A DNA stretch of 64,000 nt from Enoplolaimus lenunculus (taxonomy: Eukaryota > Nematoda > Enoplea > Enoplida > Thoracostomopsidae): the NCBI GenBank assembly GCA_030248215.1, contig JASANG010003761.1, positions 1 to 64,000 of the forward strand. The letters are read 5' to 3'. Within the stretch, counting starts at the first letter, position 1, and every line of letters begins with the position of its first letter. Shown piece by piece: positions 48,684 to 60,322 of this stretch. The notes under the pieces are model-generated. The model was not told the DNA's origin and made no database searches. It worked only from the letters and a program-made list of their open reading frames with translations. A program made the position numbers and the translations under genes.

Positions 48684-51600
48684 CTGAAAGTAAACAAAAA
48701 ACACATATTTGAGAATAATGAAAAAATTGCCTTTCGCTTTTCTTTTAAGATATTTAAATTAAGATCCCGTATCCTCCAATGTATGAGTACCCATCGCCAG
48801 CAGTTTGCGATAAATTTTGTCGCATTCGAACTGGTGCATATTGCGAAGTTCGAAATGGCGTATCATTGCGCCAAATTTCATGATCCGTCAGTTGTCAGAG
48901 TTTGTCAGTTTGAAAAACCTACCGCTAACTGGTGATAGGTGCTATATGCATTTGAGAATATAATATGGGTCTAGGGTACCTACTAGTTGGAAACCAACGT
49001 CTACAAGCCTTCTAACAAATCTGCGTTTATATATACAGTAGTGACCCGACAACTAAAAAAAGTGTGTTAGTATACAACTAAATACATTTAATTGACGGTC
49101 ACACTGCAGCAAAATAATTAGCTTATTCTGTGTTCAAATTTGCTTACCTATTACAAACATATCTTGTTCAGTAACACTCCGCAACTAATAAATCATTTTA
49201 AGTGCCGGTAAAATACACCCTCACTGAAAAGCAATAACAAAACAATTCTAGAAGCCAAAGCAAATACTAAACCATTCCAGATATTCATTATACCACAAAA
49301 ATCAAAACGCGTAAGCCAAAGCCTAAACCTAACGTTACTACGCCTAAACCTAACTATACTGAACCTAAGCCTAAACCTAACTATACTAAGCCTAAGCCTA
49401 AAAAAATAAACTAAGCCTAAGCCTAAAAAAACTAAACTAAGCGTAAGCCTAAACCAAACTATACTACACTTAAGCCTAAACCTAACTATACTAAACCTAA
49501 GCCTAAACCTAGCTATACTAAGCCTAAGCATAAACCTAACTATACTACGCCTATGCCAAAATCTAACTATAAAAACTATGACCGGAAAAACGGTTTTTCC
49601 GGTAATTCTTTTCCGACCAACAACCCTGCATAGGTACGTACGGTGTGTTAATATATTATACCTGTCCAGAGAGCAAATGTTTATCAGGTCCACTGGTTTC
49701 ATCGGCTTTGACCAAAAATATGTTTGCCAAATTCAGTTGTGGAATGTCGTAGATTGTCGCCAGTAATAACATCATACAACACAGACCGACCAGTAGATAA
49801 ACTTAAAATTTCCAAAAATTCAAAAGTTTAAACATTCAATTATACTCTACACATATATTTACATGGTACTAAACTGTTGATAGCAGTACAGTCATTTTAA
49901 GCCTAAGTGTTGCGCTATGCTTTCAGTCAAACACACAGTGCCAGTATAACGCCCTATTCACACGTGCAAGTTTTTTGTATGAGATCATGGAACCGCGACT
50001 TGCAGCAGCAAGTTGTACATAGGATTGCGAACAAAACTTGCACGCAGCTGCAACTTCTTTGTCTACAAACTTGCACATAGAAATGCAGCTGCGAGTAAAA
50101 AAACTTGGGCACTTATATTTCCCCTAAAAGAGGAAAACTAAACTTCCCCAGCATAGAAAAATTTTGTTCAATTGAGTTCACATGAGTTCACAGGCAGGCT
50201 GCCTCCCCTTGAACCCCCAACAAATCCAGGGTACCCAAAGCGAAACAAAAGAGCTGTCGCTCCCAAATCGGCCACACTAAGCAACAGCTAGAATTTCTGA
50301 ACACCACATACTCAGACGTTCTATTGTGGAATGTCAATGTGTGGGGAAAGTAAAAAAGTGTCACAACTTGCATGTGTCAATGGGTCTTTAGATAAAATTT
50401 CTTGCCTTAACATTAAGTATATATTAGTATACAAGCCACGGTGCAAAGCGGAACTGGATTATACCGGAATCGGAATCAGAATCTGAACAACAAATTTATA
50501 CCGGAATTGTAATCGCAAACGGAATCGGATTTAGAAATTTAGTTACTTTACAGATAATTTGTATTGACAAATATAAATGATTTAGGGTGTCTGTTCTGTT
50601 GGCTGGCAACAATTTTCAAAAATGTCGCATGAACCAATTGGCGATAATTTTTGGTGCTGTAAAGCTAAACTACAGTCAATTAATATTATTGATAAGTTTG
50701 TCAAAATTCCGATTCCGATTGATTGTGCAATCCGAATCGGAATCGAAATTTCATCTCGTTTTGAATCGCAATTCTAATCGGAATCGGAATTACAACTCGT
50801 TTTGAATCGCAATTCTAATCGTAATCGGAATTCCGGTTGCACCCGGATACAAACGCTAACGCGTTAACTCAACCGATACAAAGTCGAAACCTAAAAAAAC
50901 TCTAATCCAACTCGTATTTGAACCAGAGTTAAAGCTTAAAATAACACTCAAAATTTACCCGTCGCCACAATCTTATACAACGCTCTGTATGGCTGTCCCG
51001 GTTTATCGCCAGGTATATAATCGCCGAGACCAATGGTAGTAAGCGAAATGAAGCAGTAATAAAACGCGTCCAAATAACTCCAATCAGATTCAATTTCGGA
51101 AAAAAACGCTGCCGGTATAATGAACAAAACAACCGTAAACGCAGCGAACATAATCGCTAAATGTAAGAACCGGATCCGTGTAATTTCCCATCGGGTTCCA
51201 AAACGATCAGCGAGGACTGACAAAAATCGCAGCGACGGTGATTTCATACGTTCGACAAGCGCTGTGAGTAGGGTTAGCGTAAGGGGAATACCGATACACG
51301 CGTACATGATGGTGAACGCTTTGCCAGCAGACGTTAACGGCGATACGTGACCGTAGCCTGAAAATAAAAACGAAATATATATCAAAACGACAACCAATCT
51401 GGCTCTCCTACAAATCTTTCTGAACGCAAAAATTAAGCTGCTTTTAAAAAAATTTAATTTCATGAAAAATAACACAATTTTTTGGCTAAAATTCAGAAAA
51501 AAATATGATTTATCAATAAAAAGTAGTACAAATTGACCAATTTTGACTAAAAATAGAGATCAGCTGAAGATTTTGACCAAATTAAGCAAAAACAATTATG

Positions 51601-54600
51601 GCGTTTGTACACTCTTACCGCATAAACACTATTCGGGTTGCGCTATGCTTTTGAGGCACTTTTTTTTGCTTTCCACGGACACAACTAAAATGTGGGGGGA
51701 GTGAACGTTTCAGTTCCGTTTTGTGTTGTCAATAGAATGCAAAGAACGTTCTACAAACGAAGGGTAGTTCTGTTTATATTCAGGCGGCTTCGTCCAGCAC
51801 TGATGGGCTGCCGCTCCCCCCCCCCCCCAAGCCATCGACACTAAGCGGTTCCCATACTGTAATGACAAAAATACAGTCTAAAAGTACGTTGTCACAAAAT
51901 TTAAGTTTTCCAATAATGAATTGCTAAGCTTGGGGTTTTGGGGGCGGGTCGACGGGACGACAGCCCTCCATCCTATTTGGTCCTCAAAATTTATGGAGCA
52001 TATAAAGGAGTAGCAGTAAACCCTGGAAATCCGCGATTAACGAAACTTTTTCTATGCGGAATGAGTTTTCTTCTGTGGGGGAAAATATATGCGGGGGTAG
52101 AACGAGCGAACACGAGTCAAAAAATTCCTTACCCACAATTGAAACGAAATTGAATACAACAAAAATTTGAGCATAATCTTGTTTCAAACTTTCGTTGAAA
52201 TTGGAACCGTTTTGGTCTACAATTTGTATCTTTAATCTGGAATTGAAAAACAGATTTGTAAGACTTACCAACAGTACTGATCAGTGTACCGGCGAAAAAG
52301 AACGATTGCCCAAATCCCCAGTTCGCTTCTTTTGTGATATCTTGCGTTGGATTGACACCTTTTTGTGTTGCGTCGACCACACTTGAGATTAATTCGTCAA
52401 GTTTGTCTTCTGCAAAACAAATAATACGAAACAAAAATAAAAACACGACTGCCAGGGCCAATATTCTGATTACCGCGATTGCAAACGATTCTTCGTAGTC
52501 TTTTTGCTGCAGTTCCGTGTGTCTCAAATACGGGATACACGGATCACTAATCCTTCCGCTCGCATCCCTCAAACTACGCAGCAATGCAAACGTTTCGCTA
52601 CAATTGCTCTATACTGTGTAAGTTTGATCACTACAAGTAGCTGCTACGTGAATGACATGACTATTGCTTAGCATTTACGCCATGACCCTGTCAATACACA
52701 ACCATGCAGACTGTTTTCAAAGCCTTTGTGAGCATTTGTAAACTTCCCTTATTATCCTTAGGGTTAGACTAAGTGTTGCACATACTCGACGACCGGCGCC
52801 GTCCGTCACCCACACGGCGCCGTCCGTCACCCCACACGGCGCCGTCCGTCACCCCACACGGCGCCGTCCGTCACCCCACACGGCGCCGTCCGTCACCCCA
52901 CACGGCGCCGTCCGTCACCCCACACGGCGCCGTCCATCACCCCACACGGCGCCGTCCGTCACCCCACACGGCGCCGTCCGTCATCGTCGTCACACGGGTG
53001 ACGGACGGCGCCGTACGTCAAAAAAAAGTACAGCGCAACCCTTAGGCTTTGGTTAAAAGTGCACACGCGGTGGCGCAGTTGCGGATCCAACACCGAGGGT
53101 TGAGCACGAAACCCCGCGAACAAAGCGACGGAAAAACCAAGCGCTATTTTAGCATTGAATATTAATACAAAGTTTTACGTCTGAAAATCCGGGGGGCCGG
53201 CCTCGTCTTGCTGCACCCCTGTGCACAAATAATGCCATGCTTATCGTCCACACATACTGTCAACATCTGGAAACCGTTCTTCGAACTGAAACAGTATTTT
53301 ATGCGTTTTGTTTCTCAGTTGAATTTCTGCATTGCGTTCAATTACACGAAACAATACAGCTCCAACCGCTAAGTAACCAACAAGCACCAGCGTCATACAA
53401 CAAAGATTGACATGAACGTTGCTGCAAATGTCATAAATGTGATTTTGAGCTTCATTTGAGCTTTCAGGATAGATCCCTGTATCCGTTGCTTGTTGTGATC
53501 CGTGCTGTTGTCGTCTTTTCATCAATTCCAGTCGAAATAATTCAAACAATCCGCAAAGAACCATACTGTATCAAGTTCGACCCTCGTGAACCCGTAGTTT
53601 CTTCTACTTGTAGAGCTGGTTTAAACCCACAAACTACGCAACTGACGGAGCGATTGAATTCTACAGAATAGTTTATCTTGCAGATGAATGGCGGAAATAA
53701 ACCAAACAAGAAACAAGTATATATATATTACAATGAAATCTACGACAAATTGTCACACGACAAATTGTCGCCCAACAGTGTCCTAAAGCCTATGAATAAA
53801 TCTATGCAGATTCCTGAGTAGAATCGTAAGCCTAACCCGATGTCTAAGTATAATGATGAGTGATGAATTGTCGAATCGATAAAATTTCGAATTACAAGTT
53901 GTCGGGCGACGAATTGTCGTGATATCATTAAGTTCATGGATAGCTATGCTGCCACTTCTAGGTTCAAAAATTCGCAAGTAGAATGGCCCATGTTAATTAT
54001 AGGGTCTGCCCACTGAAGACGGGGAGTTATAGTCTGGGAAACGTAGGCTTCGCCTTAGGCTCAGTCATAGGTTTAAAATTATGGGTTAGGTTTAGGTTTA
54101 CGTTTAGTAAGCAGAACCTTTAGTTAATGTAAGCATGTGAAACATGATTGTCCTGGTGCATATGCAAATTTATACAATGCGCATTGTATAGTATGCCTGA
54201 CGGCAGCATACGGTCTACATATAGTCGACGATAGAAGAAGTTGGACAGGCGGGCTACATAGTGCACTGGTAGCGTGTTTGCTTAAGGAGCCGTAGGCTGA
54301 GAATTCAATCCCCGCTATGGAGGCCCGCTTTTCCAGCTGCTTAGTTAAAGGTCTGATATCCCGGTTCCTACCCAGACTGACTGTTGGCATGCGCCAATAA
54401 AATAGTATATACAGTAATACCAGGGTGCCACTGGATTTCCGGTTCAGGTGTATTATCCGGCAAAAACTGGTATCCGTATCCGGTTCCAGTATCCGGTATA
54501 AACCTGTCGGATACCAGATATTTACGGTTGTGGTGCCGAATATTATAAAGCTGCTTTTTACAACTGATCGTGTATAACATCTTGCTGCGATTACATTTCT

Positions 54601-57600
54601 GGGCAAGCCAAGAAGTTCAAGCGAGCGACAGTTAAACGCATTTTTGCATTATATAAATAATTTCAGTTTATCAGCACCAATTGTCAACTTTATAACAGAC
54701 GAATACCTTGAGCACGCTAAAAATACACAGAAAAATAAATTATTTTAAAATATGCAATATGCGGTATCCGGTTCCTTTTCCGGTAAAAAAATTCAATATC
54801 CGTATCTGGTTCCGGTAGCCGGAAAATGAGTATCCGGTGGCACCTGGAGCAATACTAGGCTGCAACTATGATGCGGCCAATCTGAATATTTCAACTGTAT
54901 CTCTTGACTGCTGCTTATTTTAAATATATCTCGATTAAATCATTTTTCAATATTTTTCTCAAATTCTGATGCGTATTTCGCTTCAATGATGGCATTTTAC
55001 TTGGCTCATGTACATACTTCACTCTCGATTAAAAGAGATCAATTACATTTTGTAAATTAAATAAAAATGAATAATACTTAAAAATTAATTATTACAAATT
55101 CCATGCAAGAACTTGACAGCGAGCCTTTTACAAACGCAAATCTTGAAGCAATGAAGCTACATCAACAATACAATACTAGCAATTCATGTATTAATAATAT
55201 AACCAAATCCACATAGCATGCGGGGGTTAGCTAGTAATTTGCATTTCTCTACATATCGACAGTCAACGTTGGGAAGGGCGCAACTTAGGCAGTCGCAGTA
55301 TTATGTATTCGAATTTCTAGGCAAACACGTATTGCTGGTAAACTGTAGAAATTTCGAAAAAGGGGCTTAGGCTTAAGCTCAGGCCTAGGATTAGGGTTAG
55401 GCTTAAGCGTAGACTTAGGTTTAGCTTAAGCCCTGAGCTTAGACTTCGGGTATGGAATACTTTTAGGCAAACAGGTATTGAAGGTAAACTGCCAAAATTT
55501 CTAAAATAAGGGCATAGGCTTAAGCTCAGGCCTAGGATTAGGGTTAGGCTTGAGCGTAGACTTAGGTTTAGCTTAAGCCCTGAGCTTAGACTTCGGGTAT
55601 GGAATACTTTTAGGCAAACAGGTATTGAAGGTAAACTGCCAAAATTTCTAAAATAAGGGCATAGGCTTAAGCTCAGGCCTAGGATTAGGGTTAGGCTTAA
55701 GCGTAGACTTAGGTTTAGCTTAAGCCCTGAGCTTAGACTTCGGGTATGGAATACTTTTAGGCAAACAGGTATTGAAGGTAAACTGCCAAAATTTCTAAAA
55801 TAAGGGCATAGGCTTAAGCTCAGGCCTAGGATTAGGGTTAGGCTTAAGCGTAGACTTAGGTTTAGCTTAATCCCTGAGCTTAGACTTCGGGTTTGGAATA
55901 CTTTTAGGCAAACAGGTATTGAAGGTAAACTGCCAAAATTTCTAAAATAAGGGCATAGGCTTAAGCTCAGGCCTAGGATTAGGGTTAGGCTTAAGCGTAG
56001 ACTTAGGTTTAGCTTAATCCCTGAGCTTAGACTTCGGGTTTGAAATACTTTTAGGCAAACAGGTATTGCTGGTAAACTGCCGAAATTTCGAAAATATAAA
56101 TATGAATCATATAGTAAACATTTAAAACTATCGACAATGTATAGAACATGGCAGTTGCAGTACTGTAAGCATTTTGTTAAACCTAAGCCTAAGCGTTAAG
56201 AATAAGCTTATACCTAAGCCTAAGAATAAGCTTATACCTAAGCCTAAGTCTAAACCTGAGCAAAAGTATCTAAAGCTTAAGCTTGCTTTATGGTAGTCCC
56301 TTAAAAACGTTCTGCCATTGATCTTTACATGATCCGAAAGCATGGATGAAACATATTAAAATCAATCGAACATATAAATCCATGGCATCGAAAACGTATC
56401 TAAAAAAGTATAATGATCCAGAAGTTTCTCCCCTTACGTATGTTGCGCTTAAACGCTGAACATGGCTTTCTAGCAAAACCAAATATACGTATATAAACAT
56501 AAATAAACTAAATAAATAAATATACGTATATATTTATTCGTAGGTAAATTTTATTGTATTGGCATATGCCAAAGACCTGAACCCAACTCATATATATTTT
56601 TTAACCATTAATTGATAAATATCTAGCGAAAAGTTGAGTTATAGTCGCAGCAATGGGCTCGTAGCCAAGGAGGCCAGGGGGCTTAGCTCCCCTGCAAAAA
56701 TTTAGCCTCCAAAATTATCAATCTTGCTTTTAAGTCAACGAAAACCCCTATATACCCCTCCTGAAAATTTTTTAGCTCCCCCCCCCAGCACAGTGAGCTG
56801 GCTACGGGCCTGCGCAGCAAGAGTTGGTGACGATTCTTAGCCAAGTATGCAACTTGGCATATTAATTTCAGGTTGCAACTGGAGGGGTCTGTCTCCAGCT
56901 GAAGCTCCGGCAGAACCGTGACCTCCGTCGAATTTTTGCCCGAGGTTCCAGTAAATTTTGCAATCAATATTTTCGTATTTTTCACAAAGGTTCTTGTGAC
57001 CTTTCAGCGAGTTTGGTTCGTAACGACGAGGGCAAGTTTGACAACGTTTTACAGGCTACACAATGCCGAGATAGGTTTTATCATTAGCAAAATTAATACC
57101 ATATTCAGGTGCTTGTTAAGTTTTGCTTCAAAAATTTGTTGACCACCAGTACCGATTGCTGTTTTTACCGTCGAAAACGTCAAAACGTAACAATTATCAA
57201 ACCGCTTGTATATATATAAAGAAAAATTTCTCGACCTTAAGTATCTGAAAACTTAGGTACTTGTTAGCTTGGTCCCATCTCCCCACAATAAACTAGAGTT
57301 TAATGGGCACATTTTACTTTGTAATCAGGGAGGCTACAGCCTTCCTGAGCCCCCTACAATTTCGAGGGACCCTAAGCAGGATGACGAGACTATCGCCGCC
57401 CTAGTTCCCACACTATGCGGCTCAGTATTAGATCAGCTAACATTTCTAGTCCTTTTCTTACTTTCTGTATAATGGGTCTAGTATGTGAACCGCCTAGTGT
57501 GTAGGACCTGAAACTAAACCGTGCCTCTTAAAATACAACTCTATCAATGAGGCTGGTTGCGCCAGCCCCGTAGCCAGCTCACTATGCTAGGTGGGGCTAA

Positions 57601-58090
57601 AAAATTTTCGGTGGGGCTAAAAAATTTTAGGGGGAGGGGCTAAAAAAATTTTAGTAGGGGCATTCAAGCGGACACCGCCGTGCGCCACCGGACGACTGCG
57701 AGCGGTAATTTAGAATAAAAAGTTTTGCCGGTACGCGGTGGTGTACGGCGGGTTCCGGCGACGCGCAACGAGTATCCTGCAACTTTTAACCTTAAACACC
57801 TCCTAGAAAATATACAAGAGTCTAATCGTAAAAAATCACTCAGCCCCAAACGACACCAACTCACTTTTCACACACGGATGTGTCGCTTCGAATTCTTTCA
57901 ACGCAAGTTCAAACAGTTGAATTTGTTTACGTTCATGCGGGGCTTCGATTGCCGAAAATATCGCCGCTCCAATCGCCAAATATGTCACAAACACTGCGGC
58001 AGCACAAAACAATCGTGCGACCGGCGGTTTGAATACGTAGCCGCTAATTTGACGAAATTTTCCAATACCACTGCTGATTAAAAACCCCAT
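48567..58090 (-). CDS. Two-pore-domain K+ channel, KCNK1/KCNK6 (TWIK) type, with alternative first exons
   Basis: Background potassium channel of the plasma membrane; K2P subunits dimerise, each giving two pore loops. Exons on the minus strand: 1a 58090-57865 or 1b 53564-53258, then 52409-52269, 51357-50959, 49801-49662 and 48683-48567. Both first exons end in phase 1 and fit exon 2. Products are 340 (1a) or 367 (1b) residues; human TWIK-1 has 336. Order: TM1, extracellular cap, pore 1 with TVGYGH (split between exons 2 and 3), TM2 ([20 protein letters not shown]), TM3 ([19 protein letters not shown]), pore 2 with TIGLGDY, TM4 ([19 protein letters not shown]), then a tail with [22 protein letters not shown] and FIPAAFF are typical of TWIK channels. 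Pore 1 has Val where human TWIK-1 has its unusual Thr118, so ordinary K+ selectivity is expected. Confidence 0.93.
48765..48962. mobile_element. MITE of the TTCTCAAATG family in a K2P intron
   Basis: The right end AACTGGTGATAGGTGCTATA and GCATTTGAGAATATA is well kept; the left end is degenerate. It lies in the last intron. Confidence 0.5.
49309..49574. repeat. Interstitial CCTAAGCCTAAACC array in a K2P intron
   Basis: About ten units of CCTAAGCCTAAACCTAACTA, close to a TTAGGC/TTAGGT telomere-like hexamer with ACTATACTAA spacers, lie in the last intron (48684-49661). The Arg/Phe-rich minus-strand reading frame across it is repeat-derived. Confidence 0.85.
49662..49801 (-). CDS. K2P channel exon with TM4
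   Basis: Acceptor AATTTTAAG, donor GGACAG|GTATAA; phase 1 in, phase 0 out. Encodes [19 protein letters not shown], then [27 protein letters not shown] after TM4 marks this channel type. The exon is short and was found by reading through the expected splice phase. Confidence 0.9.
50436..50844. mobile_element. MITE with GGTGCAA..CCGGAAT termini in a K2P intron
   Basis: CCACGGTGCAAAGCGGAACT faces GAATTCCGGTTGCACCCGG. The interior is made of ACCGGAATCGGAATC-like repeats. Confidence 0.55.
50959..51357 (-). CDS. K2P channel exon, pore 1 to pore 2
   Basis: Acceptor TTTTATTTTCAG, donor ACGG|GTAAAT; phase 1 on both sides, 399 bp. Encodes [18 protein letters not shown]2, the intracellular loop, TM3, pore helix 2 ([18 protein letters not shown]) and [13 protein letters not shown]. 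Confidence 0.95.
52269..52409 (-). CDS. K2P channel exon, cap helix 2 and pore helix 1
   Basis: Acceptor TTTGTTTTGCAG, donor GTTG|GTAAGT; phase 1 on both sides. Encodes [19 protein letters not shown] then [17 protein letters not shown], completed to TVGYGH by the next exon. Confidence 0.93.
52762..53045. mobile_element. MITE holding a GC-rich 22-bp minisatellite, in the K2P intron after exon 1b
   Basis: AGTGTTGCACATACTCGACG faces CGTACGTCAAAAAAAAGTAC then AGCGCAACCCTTAG, termini of the GTTGCGCTAT family. Between them (about 52793-53000) are nine to ten near-perfect 22-bp units of CACGGCGCCGTCCGTCACCC plus two bases. The long reading frame across it ([12 protein letters not shown] pattern) comes from the repeat. 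Confidence 0.8.
53258..53564 (-). CDS. K2P channel alternative first exon 1b
   Basis: ATG at 53564 with an in-frame stop just upstream; donor GACA|GTATGT, phase 1 out. Encodes an intracellular leader ([18 protein letters not shown]), TM1 ([19 protein letters not shown]) and the first cap helix up to FEERFPDVD. It aligns without gaps with exon 1a over the last 26 residues, but Asp stands where 1a and TWIK-1 have the cap cysteine. An Asn-Lys-Thr site lies in the cap. Confidence 0.88.
54117..54345 (+). mobile_element. SINE-like element with tRNA-like body, family 1
   Basis: Head GATTGTCCTGGTGCATATGC ... GGCAGCATACGGTCTACATA, then a tRNA-like GTGCACTGGTAGCGTG (A box) and GCTGAGAATTCAATCCCCGC (B box). 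The same order recurs on the other strand at 58790-58975, so this is a dispersed family. Confidence 0.6.
54420..54846. mobile_element. MITE with CCAGGGTGCCACTGGAT termini
   Basis: CCAGGGTGCCACTGGATTTC faces GAGTATCCGGTGGCACCTGG. Subterminal TATCCGG repeats face inward from both sides. It lies between the two first exons of the K2P gene. Confidence 0.7.
55318..56095. repeat. 147-bp tandem repeat, five units
   Basis: AGGCCTAGGATTAGGGTTAG recurs at 55381, 55528, 55675, 55822 and 55969, exactly 147 bp apart. Each unit has TTAGGC-like hexamers and a TAGGCAAACAGGTATTG box. Inner units are nearly identical; the outer edges share variants (ATTGCTGGTAAACTG, AATTTCGAAAA) not found inside, as expected when inner units are homogenised. 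It lies between the two first exons of the K2P gene. Confidence 0.93.
56654..56812. mobile_element. hAT-type MITE with perfect 8-bp duplication
   Basis: CGCAGCAA occurs at 56646-56653 and 56813-56820. The element runs TGGGCTCGTAGCCAAGG to GGCTACGGGCCTG with the family's AAAATTTAGCC blocks inside. Confidence 0.85.
57562..57665. mobile_element. Partial hAT-type MITE with internal triplication
   Basis: CCCCGTAGCCAGCTCACTAT opens it, followed by three copies of GGGGCTAAAAAATTTT. The other end is missing. Confidence 0.6.
57865..58090 (-). CDS. K2P channel alternative first exon 1a
   Basis: ATG at 58090 (a TGA stop lies in frame upstream); donor GAAAA|GTGAGT, phase 1 out, matching exon 2 at 52409. 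Encodes [22 protein letters not shown]1 ([19 protein letters not shown]) and the cap helix [16 protein letters not shown]. With exon 2 it gives HPCVKKDKLDELI, aligned with HECLSEQQLEQFL of TWIK-1, so it keeps the cap cysteine that links K2P subunits. It could also be the start of a separate, lost paralogue, but no other downstream exons were found. Confidence 0.85.
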
Positions 58091-58789
58091 CGTTCGCAGT
58101 GGCACCAGTGAAAGTTGTAATCAATCAAATTTTGTACCAGCTAGTATCGCTTTTGATGTTGTCGGTGCTGATTTTTGTTGTTGGTATTATTAATTTAATA
58201 AAATATATACTTAATTTTTTTAAAAAATATACTATGAACGATAGGTAAAGTTAAGCAATAAATAATTACCTGGTAAGGGTTTTTTGATTACTTAGCTACT
58301 GAATATATAGGTATATAGTGTGTTATTTTGAGTTGAAATACATTTTTGACAAATTACTTAGCTAGTGCTTGCGTTAAGCATACACATAACTTTTTTTAGA
58401 TGTTTATACAATTTGTAGACAGCGTTATGGTAAATAATTTGCCTGGAAAATACAGATCACCATAATATATACGTAGTGTAAATGTTCATACCAGTTTAGA
58501 TCAATATGAATAGGCGGCGTGGCTGTGTAGACACCTCCAGGGACCCAGGGTGTATACAAAAGGGGGAATGGGGATATATGTTTCCTTCAAAATTTCTGGA
58601 AAAAGTCGACAAATGCAGTTTCACTCGCTGCAAAATAACCTGCGTATTTTGGTCAATATTTTATTTTGCTCGATACGCTCACTCCCAAAACTCATTTAGA
58701 CGTGGTTACTATCAGTCTACTTAAAAACCAGGCCTTTAGACGGTTTTTATTGAAGCAGCGGACGGTTTTTATTGAAGCAGCGGTGGTTT

Positions 58790-58975
58790 CGAATTAGCGA
58801 CCTTCCTCGTGTCAGACGCTGTTACCACTGCGCCACTCAGCCTGCCTCTCCAACTGCTATAACCGCCGACAATATGTCGACCGTATGCTGCCCCTAAGCA
58901 TACTACACAATGTGCATTGCATATATTTCATATGCACCAGGACAAGCGTGTCTGACATTCTTACAGTTACCCCTC
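58790..58975 (-). mobile_element. SINE-like element with tRNA-like body, family 1 (reverse)
   Basis: Read on the minus strand: GTCCTGGTGCATATG..., GGCAGCATACGGTCGACATA, GAGTGGCGCAGTGGTAACAG (A box) and GGTCGCTAATTCGAAACC (B box). Partner of 54117-54345. Confidence 0.6.
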
Positions 58976-60152
58976 CCCCCCCCGAGATGAAATCCTATGA
59001 AATCCTGCCAAAGCCCCTGGCAGATGCTGCCAATTAATCAAAAATTTCGACCCGTAAACTGAAGTCCATTTCGTCACCTTAGTCCGAAATCGACCAATTC
59101 AGTGACATCGACTGAAGACACGTCTCTGCAGTACAGCCAATATGCAGTATTTATAACGGCGTAACGGAGAAATTTTGACCGCTCGAAGGCCAAATTGATG
59201 ACAGAGTTTCGAAAACTTTCAACAATTTTGGCATAATTTAAGCTTAGGTTTTCTTAAATTTAAGCCCAGTAGTCTCGTGATGGACGGTCGGTCTCAAAGT
59301 GTGCAAAACGAGCGGAGAAACATGTTAAATGGTATGAGTTTTTGTTGATTTTGACACGATATATAGCGAAGTGTGACTGTCGATAGCTTGAAATTGTACA
59401 CGAAATCGAACTTATGGCAATTTTGCTAAATCTGTTTTACAAACTATTTTACAATAGTCGCTTCAGGACTCAACAATTTTTAAATTAACGCGAGAGGTAG
59501 CGAAACGCCAAAATGAGCATAAATAATTTTCAAAATCGGACCATTTCTGGAAGCGCAAAGCAGATGTTGGGCAACAAAATTTACCTAATCACTCGATGCA
59601 ACAGGCGACGCTGATTTGAATAGTTTTAAATTGTTCATAAACAACTGGCTCATGAGTTACGGTCGAATGACTCATTTGGCGCAGCACCAAAATCGGTGAC
59701 AGACCGCTAAATCAGTAATTCAACCGTAACCAGTGAACCGATCTGCCTATGACCCAAAAAAATTTAATACCAATCAAATCAGCACAAACTGCTGCGTCGA
59801 ATGATGCTAAATTTTGCGAATGGTGAACAACAAAATTTTCAGTACCAATCGGAAACAACCTGAGGACCTCACCATAATGAATTTATAAAAATTCAAACTT
59901 AGGCGTGGAATGAACACGGAATCTGCGTGAAATCCTTAAATATGCAACAATTTTCAAAATTGGCCCATTTCAGGCGAATGCCGACTGGAACGCAAACAAC
60001 CGAAACCGCCATGAAAATGAATACATACGACCTCTGTTGCAAAGAATTGTGTAGCGTCCCGCTCGATCCGCTCGCGATCTTTTTTGATCATCATTACATA
60101 GCGCGCACCCCACCCCCCTGTATCACCAATTTCTGAATCAACCACTGGGTGT

Positions 60153-60322
60153 CCGGCCCGCAGCCATCTCATCTTGCTAGAGGCGGCTAAAAAATTTTCA
60201 GGAGGGGCATTCAAAGGTTTTTAATGACTTGCAAGCCCGGTTGAAAAATTTCTAGGAGGGCCAAAATTTTTTCAGAGGGGCTCAGCCCCTTCCCCCTGCC
60301 CCCCCCCTTGGCTACGGGCCCG
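60153..60322. mobile_element. hAT-type MITE with 8-bp duplication
   Basis: CTGGGTGT (60145-60152) and CTGAGTGT (60323-60330) flank CCGGCCCGCAGCC...GGCTACGGGCCCG. The full family interior is present. Confidence 0.8.

Noticed and set aside
49193-49702. Minus-strand frame of about 170 codons rich in Arg, Phe and Leu
   Set aside because: Its main part is a translation of the CCTAAGCCTAAACC array; the true coding segment in this area is the TM4 exon 49662-49801 in another frame.
52417-52584. Open frame continuing upstream of K2P exon 2, partly GC-rich, ending in a hydrophobic run
   Set aside because: The hydrophobic run is the pyrimidine tract before the acceptor. A possible exon ([20 protein letters not shown]) ends in phase 0 and does not fit exon 2, which needs phase 1.
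52793-53000. Regular short GC-rich repeats resembling a CRISPR array
   Set aside because: The units are contiguous without unique spacers and the setting is an intron of an animal gene.
52773-53045. Plus-strand frame with a [12 protein letters not shown] repeat
   Set aside because: It is produced by the 22-bp minisatellite inside a MITE.
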